This document shows, piece after piece, positions 50,256 through 59,681 of a stretch of 64,000 nucleotides of DNA. The notes beneath the pieces were generated by a model. That model was given only the letters and a program-made list of their open reading frames with translations, was not told the DNA's origin and did no database searches. The DNA is from Bacteroidota bacterium (lineage in GTDB: Bacteria; Bacteroidota; Bacteroidia; Cytophagales; Cyclobacteriaceae), in assembly GCA_947470895.1 (NCBI GenBank), contig CANIVF010000007.1:36274-100273 (forward strand), read 5' to 3'. Each line of letters opens with the position of its first letter. Within the stretch, counting starts at the first letter, position 1. The translations under genes were made by a program, and so were the position numbers.

Positions 50256-50444
50256 AAGGTGGCTGGTTCAGAATTTTAGTTGAAAGTTTGGTATGGAGTG
50301 TTATAAAGAAGACGTAATTTTCCTTTATTGCCCTTAATATCCGCGCGAAAAATAAACTATTCTATTGTAAGTATACGACTGTTAAATTACGTCATCATCT
50401 GTACAAGGCTTAGTCTTTATCAAAATATAACTGTGAATCAACCG

Positions 50445-51803
50445 ATGATCAAAAAACTGACCTTATTTGTTGCTCTGCTTACTGTTGCAGGATTCTCCTT
50501 CTCGCAAGGAAAAGAGGAGTGGGAGAACCTCTTCAATGGAAAAGATTTCAACGGATGGAAACAACTCAATGGCAAAGCAAAATATGAGATTCAGAATGGT
50601 GAAATTGTAGGTACTACGGTCGCCAATGAACCCAATTCATTTATGGCCACCGAAAAAGACTACGGTGATTTTATTCTGGAGCTTGAATATAAAGTGCCGC
50701 AGGGCATGAACTCCGGCATTCAGTTTCGCAGCCTGAGTAAGCCCGATTACATGAACGGCCGGGTGCATGGATACCAATTCGAAGTCGATCCATCGGATAG
50801 AGGTTGGACTGGTGGCATCTATGATGAAGCACGCAGAGACTGGCTTTACACCATGGAATATAACACGGCAGCGAAATCAGCATTCAAAAAAGATCAGTGG
50901 AATAAAATACGATTGGAATGCATCGGAACGAGTTTGCGCACCTGGGTGAATGGTGTAGCAACTGCTCACGTGGTGGATGATGTTACGGTAAGTGGATTCA
51001 TTGCCTTACAGGTTCATGCGATCGGCAAGGACGATCAGCCGGGCAAGCAGATTCGCTGGCGCAACGTTCGCATTCAAATAAAAAATCTTAAACCTTCTCC
51101 GGCCAATGAGGTGTTTGTGATGAATTTCATTCCCAACAATCTGTCTGAAGCAGAAAAGAGTAATGGCTATCTATTGTTATGGGATGGCAAATCTTCAACA
51201 GGCTGGCGTGGCGCATACAAAGAAAAATATCCAGAGAACGGATGGGAGATTAAAGACGGAACGCTAAGCGTCATGAAATCAGCAGGAGCTGAATCTGTAA
51301 ATGGTGGCGATGTGGTTACCAGTAAAGAGTTCGGTGCTTTTGATTTGCAATTTGAGTTTAAGCTGACCGAGGGCGCCAATAGCGGTGTAAAATATTTTGT
51401 TACTGAGAGTGAAGGCAATAAAGGTTCAGCCCTTGGACTTGAATATCAGATTCTGGACGATGCTACACATCCTGATGCGAAACAAGGTGTGGTAGGCAAT
51501 CGTACACAAGCATCCTTGTATGATCTTATACCTTCTATCAAAGAAAGACGCGGTCAGCACAAAATTGGTGAATGGAATAATGGCCGGGTTATTGTTTATC
51601 CGGATAACCGGGTAGAGCATTGGCTCAATGGTTATAAAGTTGTGGAGTACAAGCGAGGTACACCGATTTATAATGCCCTGGTGGCAAGAAGTAAATATGC
51701 CCAATATGAAAACTTCGGTATGGCTGTAAAAGGAAGAATCCTTTTACAGGATCATGGCGATAACGTTTCATTCAGAAGTATTAAAATCAAAGAATTAAAT
51801 TAA
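50445..51803 (+). CDS. secreted protein with two tandem DUF1080 (3-keto-disaccharide hydrolase) domains
   Basis: Domain 1: EWENLFNGKDFNGWKQLNGKAKYEIQNGEIVGTTV...GMNSGIQFRS; domain 2: LLWDGKSSTGWRGAYKEKYPENGWEIKDGTLSV...GANSGVKYFV. Start at ATG 50445 (signal peptide). Confidence 0.9.
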   Translation: MIKKLTLFVALLTVAGFSFSQGKEEWENLFNGKDFNGWKQLNGKAKYEIQNGEIVGTTVANEPNSFMATEKDYGDFILELEYKVPQGMNSGIQFRSLSKPDYMNGRVHGYQFEVDPSDRGWTGGIYDEARRDWLYTMEYNTAAKSAFKKDQWNKIRLECIGTSLRTWVNGVATAHVVDDVTVSGFIALQVHAIGKDDQPGKQIRWRNVRIQIKNLKPSPANEVFVMNFIPNNLSEAEKSNGYLLLWDGKSSTGWRGAYKEKYPENGWEIKDGTLSVMKSAGAESVNGGDVVTSKEFGAFDLQFEFKLTEGANSGVKYFVTESEGNKGSALGLEYQILDDATHPDAKQGVVGNRTQASLYDLIPSIKERRGQHKIGEWNNGRVIVYPDNRVEHWLNGYKVVEYKRGTPIYNALVARSKYAQYENFGMAVKGRILLQDHGDNVSFRSIKIKELN

Positions 51804-51824
51804 TCTTAACATTTACATAGACTT

Positions 51825-53183
51825 ATGAAAAACTCGAGAAGGGACTTCATTAAAAAATCGGCTATGGCTACAGCCGGAACATACCTGGGAGCGCTGGCGT
51901 TCAGTCCAAAAAGTTATGCGAATATTATAGGTGCCAATGATCGTGTGCGTGTGGGCGTGGTTGGATTTTCGGATCGCTTCCGTGCTTCATTGATGCCTGC
52001 CTTTGGCGATCATTATAAAGAATTGAATTTTGATATCGTGGCGGTATCCGATATATGGAAACGAAGACGTGAAGAAGGACAAGCCATGCTTAAAGAAAAG
52101 TTTGGTCATGATATTAAAACCTTTGTGAATAACGAAGCACTATACGGTGCTAAAGAAGTTGATGCGGTAATTATCAGCACAGCGGATTTTCAGCACGCAC
52201 TTCATACGGTTGAAGCGGTAAGGGCGGGTTGCGATACGTATACAGAAAAGCCATTCGCAGAAACGATGGAAGATGCACGTGCTGCACTAAATGCTGTTCG
52301 CGAATCAAAGAAGATCGTGCAAATCGGTTCGCAACGTAGAAGCGGAAGAAATTATCATGAAGCGGCAAGCTTTGTAAAGTCAGGACAGTTTGGCCCTATT
52401 ACTATGGTTGAACTTTCATGGAATGTAAATCAGCCCGGTCGCTGGAGAAGAAAAGCATTAGTAGAGCAAATAAAAGAAAGTGATACCGATTGGGCCCGCT
52501 TTCAAATGAATCGTCCAAAGGAGGCGTGGGACCCACGTAAGTATTTGGAGTTTCGTTTATTCTGGCCTTATTCTTCTGGCCTTGCTGGTCAGTGGATGAG
52601 TCACCAGATCGATACCGTGCATTGGTTCAGTGGATTGAAAAATCCGAGAAGCGTAGTGGCGAATGGTGGAATTTATATGTGGAAAGATGGTCGCAAAAAC
52701 TGGGATACGGTTACAGCCGTATTTGATTATGGCCCATCCAATGATTCTAATACCGGCTTCCAGGTTAGCTTCGCTTCACGGATGCATAATGGTGACGAAA
52801 GACCAGCTGAAATCTATTATTCCAATGGTGGTGAAATGAATTTGAATACCAACAAAGTATCACCGACAGGAGGCTTGCGCGAAAACTTTGCGAAAGCCAT
52901 GGGTATGAATGCTAACCTGTTGCCTGATAAAGATCTTAATGTGGTGGATCAAAAAGTGATCACTTCGGCAAATACAGGCAACGATCCACTCACATCGGGC
53001 CATATGCGCAACTGGATGGAAAGTGTTCGCGATCGTAAAGAACCCAACGCTCCTGTTGAAGCGGGATATTCACACGCTATTGCGTGCATCATGGTGAATG
53101 CAGCAGTTCAAACAGGATTGAAAGCTACCTTTGATGAGAAGACCCAAGAAGTAATGGCTGGTGGAAAAGTATTTAAATACTGA
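51825..53183 (+). CDS. Gfo/Idh/MocA family oxidoreductase with Tat-like signal
   Basis: NSRRDFIKKSAMATAGTYLGALAFSPKSYA; VGVVGFSDRFRAS; YTEKPFAETMEDARAAL. Confidence 0.92.
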   Translation: MKNSRRDFIKKSAMATAGTYLGALAFSPKSYANIIGANDRVRVGVVGFSDRFRASLMPAFGDHYKELNFDIVAVSDIWKRRREEGQAMLKEKFGHDIKTFVNNEALYGAKEVDAVIISTADFQHALHTVEAVRAGCDTYTEKPFAETMEDARAALNAVRESKKIVQIGSQRRSGRNYHEAASFVKSGQFGPITMVELSWNVNQPGRWRRKALVEQIKESDTDWARFQMNRPKEAWDPRKYLEFRLFWPYSSGLAGQWMSHQIDTVHWFSGLKNPRSVVANGGIYMWKDGRKNWDTVTAVFDYGPSNDSNTGFQVSFASRMHNGDERPAEIYYSNGGEMNLNTNKVSPTGGLRENFAKAMGMNANLLPDKDLNVVDQKVITSANTGNDPLTSGHMRNWMESVRDRKEPNAPVEAGYSHAIACIMVNAAVQTGLKATFDEKTQEVMAGGKVFKY

Positions 53184-53187
53184 TTGA

Positions 53188-54249
53188 TTGAAACGCATGA
53201 GTCAAATAAATAGAATCATGAAAACAGGGGCGATCATCACGTCCCTGTTTTTATTCGTAATAAGTATGGGCTATGCACAGAAGCCAGTAAAATTTGTTCA
53301 GGATGAAAAGAGTAAAAAAGTAGATGTGTTGATAGATGGAAAATTATTTACTTCATACATCTATCCGGATGATCTTGACAAACCAGTTTTGTATCCAATC
53401 TATACATCAAATGAAACTGTGATTACCCGTGGCTTTCCAAGAAATTCCCGCGCTGGCGAACGTGTTGATCATCCACATCATGTTGGCTTGTGGTTTAATT
53501 ACGGTGATGTAAATGGTCTTGACTTCTGGAATAACTCTTACGCGATTCCTGCCCATGAAAAACCTAAGTATGGAAGTATTCGTCACCAAAAAGTGGTGAA
53601 GGCAGAAGGTGGAAAAAGTAAAGGAATGTTAGTCGTTGAAGCTCATTGGGTGGATAGCAAAGGCACTGTTTTATTGGTAGAAGAATCCACCTTTGTGTTT
53701 TCAGGAACTGATAAACTCAGAACCATTGATCGCACCACAAAACTTACTGCACAAAAAGAAAAAGTGGTTTTCGAAGAAACTAAAGAAGGCATGCTGGGCC
53801 TTCGTCTTGATCGTGCATTTGAAGAGCCATCTACTAAGCCAGAAGTATTTACCGATGCTGCAGGAAAACCAACCACCGTTGCCGCACTTAATAATGAAGG
53901 AGTGAACGGTGTATATCGGAATAGCAAGGGCGATGAAAAAGGAAATGTGTGGGGCAAACGTGCGGACTGGGTTTCTCTTTCAGCCAACAAAGGAAGTGAA
54001 CCCATCACCGTAGCGATGGTCGATAACAAAAAGAACATCGGTTATCCGGCTCACTGGCATGCGCGTGGTTATGGCTTATTTGCCGTAAATAACCTTTCAT
54101 CAAAATCATACGTGCCTGCCGATGAAGAATTCATCAGTACATTAAATCCAGGGGAGTTAATCGTTTTTAAACATCGGATACTTTTAAACTCTGGGAAGTT
54201 TTTAAGTGATGAAGAAATGAATAAACAGTTTTTAGATTTTAATAAGTAA
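53188..54249 (+). CDS. PmoA-family (DUF6807-like) secreted protein
   Basis: LFTSYIYPDDLDKPVLYPIYTSNETVITRGFPRNSRAGERVDHPHHVGLWFNYGDVNGLDFWNNS. Confidence 0.85.
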   Translation: MKRMSQINRIMKTGAIITSLFLFVISMGYAQKPVKFVQDEKSKKVDVLIDGKLFTSYIYPDDLDKPVLYPIYTSNETVITRGFPRNSRAGERVDHPHHVGLWFNYGDVNGLDFWNNSYAIPAHEKPKYGSIRHQKVVKAEGGKSKGMLVVEAHWVDSKGTVLLVEESTFVFSGTDKLRTIDRTTKLTAQKEKVVFEETKEGMLGLRLDRAFEEPSTKPEVFTDAAGKPTTVAALNNEGVNGVYRNSKGDEKGNVWGKRADWVSLSANKGSEPITVAMVDNKKNIGYPAHWHARGYGLFAVNNLSSKSYVPADEEFISTLNPGELIVFKHRILLNSGKFLSDEEMNKQFLDFNK

Positions 54250-54258
54250 GCGTTTTCC

Positions 54259-55086
54259 ATGACACAAATAACCAAGCAACTATTCTCTGTTGAAAATAAA
54301 GTAGCGGTGATCACCGGAGGAACTGGAGTATTAGGTTCTGTGATGGCCAAAGGCATGGCCGATGCTGGCGCTCATGTGATCATTGTTGGTCGCAGGGTAG
54401 AGGCAGGTGAAAAAGTAGTGGGAGAAATTCGGAAAGCCGGAGGCAAAGCAACATTCTTTCAGGCCGATGTATTGAATAAAGAAGAGCTTCAAAAAGTAAA
54501 AACCCAGATTCTCTCTTCAGCAGGCACGATTGATATTTTGATTAATGGCGCAGGCGGTAACATGCCCGGAGCCACCATTCCGCCAGACAAAACCTTTTTT
54601 GATCTGGATACCGAAGCGTTTCAGCAAGTAGTTGATTTGAATTTGTTGGGCACCGTATTGCCTTCCCAGATTTTTGGTGAAGTAATGGCAGTCAATAAAA
54701 AAGGAATCATCATCAACATTTCATCGATGTCTGCCTTCAGGCCAATCACCAGAGTGGTCGGTTATTCTGCTGCGAAGGCCGCGATTGATAATTTCACACA
54801 ATGGCTAGCTGTAGAGTTAGCGAAGAAAGTAGGGCAAGGTATTCGCGTAAATGCGATAGCTCCTGGTTTTTTTATAACAGAACAGAACCGAGCCTTGCTC
54901 ACAAATACGGATGGAACTCTCACCGCACGCGGTAATGCTGTGATCAATCAAACTCCGTTTGGAAGATTTGGGGAGGCAGATGAATTGGTTGGAACATTAT
55001 TATGGCTTTGCTCTGATGCATCCAAATTTGTTACCGGTGTAGTTGTTCCGGTTGATGGTGGATTTAATGCATTTTGTGGGGTTTAA
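54259..55086 (+). CDS. uxuB: SDR-type fructuronate reductase / D-mannonate oxidoreductase-like
   Basis: SDR motifs AVITGGTGVLGSVMA, GYSAAKAAIDNFTQWLAVELA; immediately upstream of uxaC; resembles the SDR (YjmF-type) UxuB rather than the long-chain polyol dehydrogenase type. Confidence 0.7.
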   Translation: MTQITKQLFSVENKVAVITGGTGVLGSVMAKGMADAGAHVIIVGRRVEAGEKVVGEIRKAGGKATFFQADVLNKEELQKVKTQILSSAGTIDILINGAGGNMPGATIPPDKTFFDLDTEAFQQVVDLNLLGTVLPSQIFGEVMAVNKKGIIINISSMSAFRPITRVVGYSAAKAAIDNFTQWLAVELAKKVGQGIRVNAIAPGFFITEQNRALLTNTDGTLTARGNAVINQTPFGRFGEADELVGTLLWLCSDASKFVTGVVVPVDGGFNAFCGV

Positions 55087-55121
55087 AAATAGACATAAAG
55101 ACAACGGACTATACTGGTTTT

Positions 55122-56525
55122 ATGAGCAGCATTAAATTTTTGGACGAGAATTTTCTTTTACATTCTGAAGAAGCCAGACAGCTTTATCATCATCATGCGG
55201 CAAAGGCTTCCATCATCGATTATCATAACCATTTATCACCAAAAAATATTGCCGAGAACAGGCAGTTCACCAACCTTACTGAAATCTGGTTAGAAGGTGA
55301 TCATTACAAATGGAGAGCCATGCGAACCAATGGTATTGATGAGCGGTTCTGCACAGGCAGCGCCAGTCCGGAAGAGAAGTTTATGAAATGGGCGGAGACG
55401 GTGCCTAATACGATACGCAATCCACTTTATCATTGGACACACCTCGAACTCAAGAGATATTTTGACGTGACGGAATTGTTAGACTCTAAATCGGCAAAAG
55501 CTATTTACGATCATTGCAATGCTTTGCTGAATAAGGATGAATTCAAAGTGCAGGGGTTATTATCCATGATGAAAGTTGAAGTAGTTTGTACCACCGATGA
55601 TCCAACCGATGATTTACACCATCACAAGGCGATGGCTTCATCAACCACGTTGAAGATGTTCCCGACATTTCGTCCAGATAAATCATATTCGTTTGATGAT
55701 CTGGTTGCCTACAAAACATACATTCAAAAATTATCACAGGCATCTTCAGTCGAAATCAATTCATTGCAAAGTTTGTTTAAAGCGCTCGAAAACAGAGTAG
55801 ACTTCTTTCACGCACAGGGTTGTCACGTTTCTGATCACGGCCTCGAAATACTTCCGTTCAGCAAAGCATCATTAGGTGAAGCGGAAAAATTATTCGACAC
55901 AGCATTAAACGGTGGCACACTTTCGTCAGAGGAAAAGATTGGACTCCAATATATTATTTTAAGTCATCTTTGCCGTTTGTATCATGCTAAGGGATGGATA
56001 CAGCAATTTCATTTAGGAGCGCTTCGCAATAACAACAGCCGCATGCTGCGCCATTTGGGTCCTGATACCGGGTTCGATTCGATGGGCGATTTTTCACAGG
56101 CACAAACCATGTCGCGATTCTTTGATCTCTTGGATAACAGTAATCAACTTGCTAAAACGATTATCTATAATTTGAATCCATCCGATAACGAATTGTTCGC
56201 CACGATGACAGGCAATTTTAATGATGGAAGCACTCCAGCCAAAATGCAATGGGGTAGTGGCTGGTGGTTCCTCGATCAGAAAGATGGCATGGAGAAACAA
56301 ATGAATACCCTTTCCAATATGGGTTTGCTTTCGCGATTTGTTGGTATGGTAACAGACTCGCGCAGTTTTCTTTCCTTTCCCCGTCACGAATATTTCAGAA
56401 GAATCCTGTGTAACATGATTGGTGAAGATGTGAAACGGGGTGAATTACCCAACGACATGCAACACCTTGGAAAGATGGTTGAGGATATCTGTTTCAATAA
56501 TGCCAAATTGTATTTCGGTTTTTGA
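55122..56525 (+). CDS. uxaC: glucuronate (uronate) isomerase
   Basis: IDYHNHLSPKNIAENRQFTNLTEIWLEGDHYKWRAMRTNG; GMVTDSRSFLSFPRHEYFRRILC; start moved to ATG 55122. Confidence 0.96.
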   Translation: MSSIKFLDENFLLHSEEARQLYHHHAAKASIIDYHNHLSPKNIAENRQFTNLTEIWLEGDHYKWRAMRTNGIDERFCTGSASPEEKFMKWAETVPNTIRNPLYHWTHLELKRYFDVTELLDSKSAKAIYDHCNALLNKDEFKVQGLLSMMKVEVVCTTDDPTDDLHHHKAMASSTTLKMFPTFRPDKSYSFDDLVAYKTYIQKLSQASSVEINSLQSLFKALENRVDFFHAQGCHVSDHGLEILPFSKASLGEAEKLFDTALNGGTLSSEEKIGLQYIILSHLCRLYHAKGWIQQFHLGALRNNNSRMLRHLGPDTGFDSMGDFSQAQTMSRFFDLLDNSNQLAKTIIYNLNPSDNELFATMTGNFNDGSTPAKMQWGSGWWFLDQKDGMEKQMNTLSNMGLLSRFVGMVTDSRSFLSFPRHEYFRRILCNMIGEDVKRGELPNDMQHLGKMVEDICFNNAKLYFGF

Positions 56526-56558
56526 ATTAGTGCTTATTCATAAATAGAACCCGTCAAG

Positions 56559-57884
56559 ATGAGTGATGTTACCAGTAATCCCCCTTTTCAAACGGTTAAA
56601 AACTATCGATGGACTATTTGTGCATTAGTATTTTTTGCCACCACTGTCAATTATCTTGATCGACAAGTAATCAGTTTGTTAAAATCGGTTCTTTCGGTAG
56701 ACCTTAAATGGGATGACGGTGATTACGCCAATATTGAAATTGCCTTTAAGTTGGCTTACTCCATTGGTATGCTGGGCGCAGGCAGAATCATCGATATGCT
56801 AGGAACGAAGAAAGGCTATGCTGCTGCTACAGGTTTATGGAGTATTGCAGCGATCGCTCACGGTTTTGCCAGTACCACTTTTGGCTTTATTGTAGCCAGA
56901 GCATTTTTAGGCGTAACCGAAGCTGGAAATTTTCCAGCAGCGATTAAATCTACCGCAGAGTGGTTTCCAAAAAAAGAAAGAGCATTTGCCACCGGAATTT
57001 TCAATTCGGGCACCAACATCGGTGCCATTATTGCACCACTCACAGTACCTTTTATAGCCGTTGCCTGGGGATGGCAATGGGCATTTATTATCACCGGAGC
57101 TATCGGTTTTATCTGGTTGGTTTTATGGCAATTGTATTACACCACACCGGGGGATTCTAAAAAATTGAGTAAGGAAGAATTTGATTATATTCATTCCGAC
57201 AAAGAAGACGAAGCCCTTGAAAAGGCTGGAAAAAATGAAAAGGTAAAATGGATAACACTCCTGGGTTATCGACAAACGTGGGCTTTCGCTTTGGGTAAGT
57301 TTTTGACAGATCCGGTTTGGTGGTTCTATCTGTTCTGGTTACCTGATTTCTTGCAAAGTGAATATCATTTAAGTTTAATTGAAATAGCGGTACCCGTTGC
57401 TGTGGTTTATCTGATATCAACGATTGGCAGCGTGGGTGGTGGATACCTTCCTATGTTTTTAATAAACAGAAATATGCCTGCGTTTAAGGCAAGAAAAACA
57501 GCCATGCTCGTTTTTGCGCTGTTTGTGTTGCCAGTAGTGTTTGCCCAATATGCCGGTGAAGTTAACATGTGGTTAGCCGTATTAGTGATCGGTATCGCTG
57601 CAGCGGCACATCAGGCGTGGAGTGCCAATATATTTACTACCGTATCCGATATGTTTCCAAAAAAGGCCATCGGGTCTGTAACTGGAATTGGTGGTATGGC
57701 CGGAGGAATGGGGGGTATAGTACTTTCATGGGCTGTTCAGAAAAACCTTTTCGTTCACTATCGGGAGATTGGCCAAATAGAAAAGGCTTACTTTATCATG
57801 TTCCTCATCTGCGGAGCAGCATACTTATTGGCCTGGCTTGTGTTACATTTACTTGCTCCTAAAATGAGCAAGTTGAAATTCTAA
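56559..57884 (+). CDS. exuT: MFS hexuronate transporter (ExuT-like)
   Basis: YRWTICALVFFATTVNYLDRQVISLL; GVTEAGNFPAAIKSTAEWFPKKERAFATGIFNSGTNIGAII. Confidence 0.88.
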   Translation: MSDVTSNPPFQTVKNYRWTICALVFFATTVNYLDRQVISLLKSVLSVDLKWDDGDYANIEIAFKLAYSIGMLGAGRIIDMLGTKKGYAAATGLWSIAAIAHGFASTTFGFIVARAFLGVTEAGNFPAAIKSTAEWFPKKERAFATGIFNSGTNIGAIIAPLTVPFIAVAWGWQWAFIITGAIGFIWLVLWQLYYTTPGDSKKLSKEEFDYIHSDKEDEALEKAGKNEKVKWITLLGYRQTWAFALGKFLTDPVWWFYLFWLPDFLQSEYHLSLIEIAVPVAVVYLISTIGSVGGGYLPMFLINRNMPAFKARKTAMLVFALFVLPVVFAQYAGEVNMWLAVLVIGIAAAAHQAWSANIFTTVSDMFPKKAIGSVTGIGGMAGGMGGIVLSWAVQKNLFVHYREIGQIEKAYFIMFLICGAAYLLAWLVLHLLAPKMSKLKF

Positions 57885-57984
57885 TCGTGAAAAAAAATCA
57901 CTCCATGGGGCTACTTCAATCCGAACAGATCGGATTACAATCAGTTTAAATTATATTGCACAATAAATAAGCTAAAGCATACGT

Positions 57985-59634
57985 ATGCAGAAAGTATTGA
58001 AAGTACATCCCGATGACAATTTGATTGTAGCATTGCAGGATTTGGCAGCTGGCGAACAAGTTTCTCTGGATGGTGAAATGTTTGCTGTCGTTTCTCCAAC
58101 ACCAGCAAAGCATAAGTTTGCGGCTGCGCAGTTGAATCAAGGTGATCGGGTGCTCATGTATGGAGTATTAGTTGGCCGCGCAGTGCAACCCATTCAACGT
58201 GGTGAGATAATTACGACCTTCAATGTGAAGCACGCATCAACTCCACCGCAAATCAGAGATTTCAATTATCAATGGAAGGCTCCGGATGTGAGCCGTTTTG
58301 CTCATCGTACTTTTAATGGATTCCATCGCTCGGATGGTAAGGTGGGAGTAGCGAATTACTGGATCGTTATTCCGCTCGTTTTTTGCGAAAACAGAAACAT
58401 TGAAATGCTTCGCGAGCTGTTGGTGGATAAATTGGGATATCAGGGTCCGAAAACGATGGGGCTGGATATAGATAAGTTAGTACAGCATTATAGAAGTGGT
58501 GCTACTGCCGATTCATTCTTAACAGAAGATATCTTAATCAAAGAAGCGGATGTTTCATTTCAACGTGTCTTTAAAAATGTCGATGGCATTAAATTCTTAA
58601 AGCATGAAGGTGGCTGCGGAGGAACGCGTCAGGATAGTGATGCTCTTTGTGCGTTGCTCGCAGGTTATGTTAACAATGCGAATGTAGCAGGCGCAACGGT
58701 GTTGAGCCTGGGTTGCCAGAACGCACAGGTGAAAGTTTTTGAAGATGCTGTAAGGAAAATAAATCCATCATTTGATAAGCCACTATATATCATCGAGCAA
58801 CAAGAGAGTAAATCGGAACCAGATTTTATTGCCGATGCGGTTCGCAAAACATTTGCTGGATTAGTGAAGGCGAATGAATGCAAGCGAACTCCTGCTCCGA
58901 TCAGTAAGTTGGTGGTTGGTCTGGAGTGTGGGGGCTCGGATGGTTTCTCTGGTATTTCGGCAAATCCTGTATTAGGTTATTTCAGTGATATGCTCGCAGT
59001 ATTAAATGGATCTCCGGTTCTCTCTGAGTTTCCTGAACTGAATGGAGTAGAGCAAAATCTGGTTGATCGTTCCGTCTCTCAACCTGTGGCCGAGAAGTTT
59101 GTTCACTTAATGAAACGCTATCAGGAAAGTGCCGTTAAGGTTGGTTCAGGTTTCGATATGAATCCTTCTCCGGGTAATATTAAAGATGGTTTGATTACTG
59201 ATGCCATGAAATCAGCAGGAGCAGCAAAAAAGGGAGGAATATCGCCTGTGGTTGATGTACTGGATTATACTGAACAAATCACGAAACCAGGTCTTAGTTT
59301 ACTTTGCACACCCGGTAATGATGTTGAGTCAACTACTGCATTAGTGGGTTCCGGTTGTAATCTTCTTTTATTTACAACGGGTTTAGGAACGCCTACGGGC
59401 AATCCAATTGCACCCACAATCAAAGTGTCCAGCAACGCAAAGTTAAGTCAGAGGATGCGTGATATCATTGACATAGATACAGGTTCGATCATTTCAGGAG
59501 AATCAACGATTGAATCCAAAGCGATTGAATTGATGGAGTATGCACTAATAGTAGCCAGTGGCGAAGCGGTACCTCATGCGGTGCGTTTACAACAAGATGA
59601 CTTTATCCCGTGGAAACGTGGTGTGTCTCTGTGA
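57985..59634 (+). CDS. uxaA: altronate dehydratase
   Basis: N-terminal SAF-like domain; FKNVDGIKFLKHEGGCGGTRQDSDALCALLAGY; LVVGLECGGSDGFSGISANP; FTTGLGTPTGNPIAPTIKVSSN. Confidence 0.95.
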   Translation: MQKVLKVHPDDNLIVALQDLAAGEQVSLDGEMFAVVSPTPAKHKFAAAQLNQGDRVLMYGVLVGRAVQPIQRGEIITTFNVKHASTPPQIRDFNYQWKAPDVSRFAHRTFNGFHRSDGKVGVANYWIVIPLVFCENRNIEMLRELLVDKLGYQGPKTMGLDIDKLVQHYRSGATADSFLTEDILIKEADVSFQRVFKNVDGIKFLKHEGGCGGTRQDSDALCALLAGYVNNANVAGATVLSLGCQNAQVKVFEDAVRKINPSFDKPLYIIEQQESKSEPDFIADAVRKTFAGLVKANECKRTPAPISKLVVGLECGGSDGFSGISANPVLGYFSDMLAVLNGSPVLSEFPELNGVEQNLVDRSVSQPVAEKFVHLMKRYQESAVKVGSGFDMNPSPGNIKDGLITDAMKSAGAAKKGGISPVVDVLDYTEQITKPGLSLLCTPGNDVESTTALVGSGCNLLLFTTGLGTPTGNPIAPTIKVSSNAKLSQRMRDIIDIDTGSIISGESTIESKAIELMEYALIVASGEAVPHAVRLQQDDFIPWKRGVSL

Positions 59635-59681
59635 TCGTTTAAGATATTAGAAATTTAAATCTTGGGTTCGTATTGGTACGG

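Noticed and set aside
53643-54038. 131-aa minus-strand ORF opposite the PmoA-like gene
   Set aside because: Shadow ORF; serine-rich complement of a real CDS.
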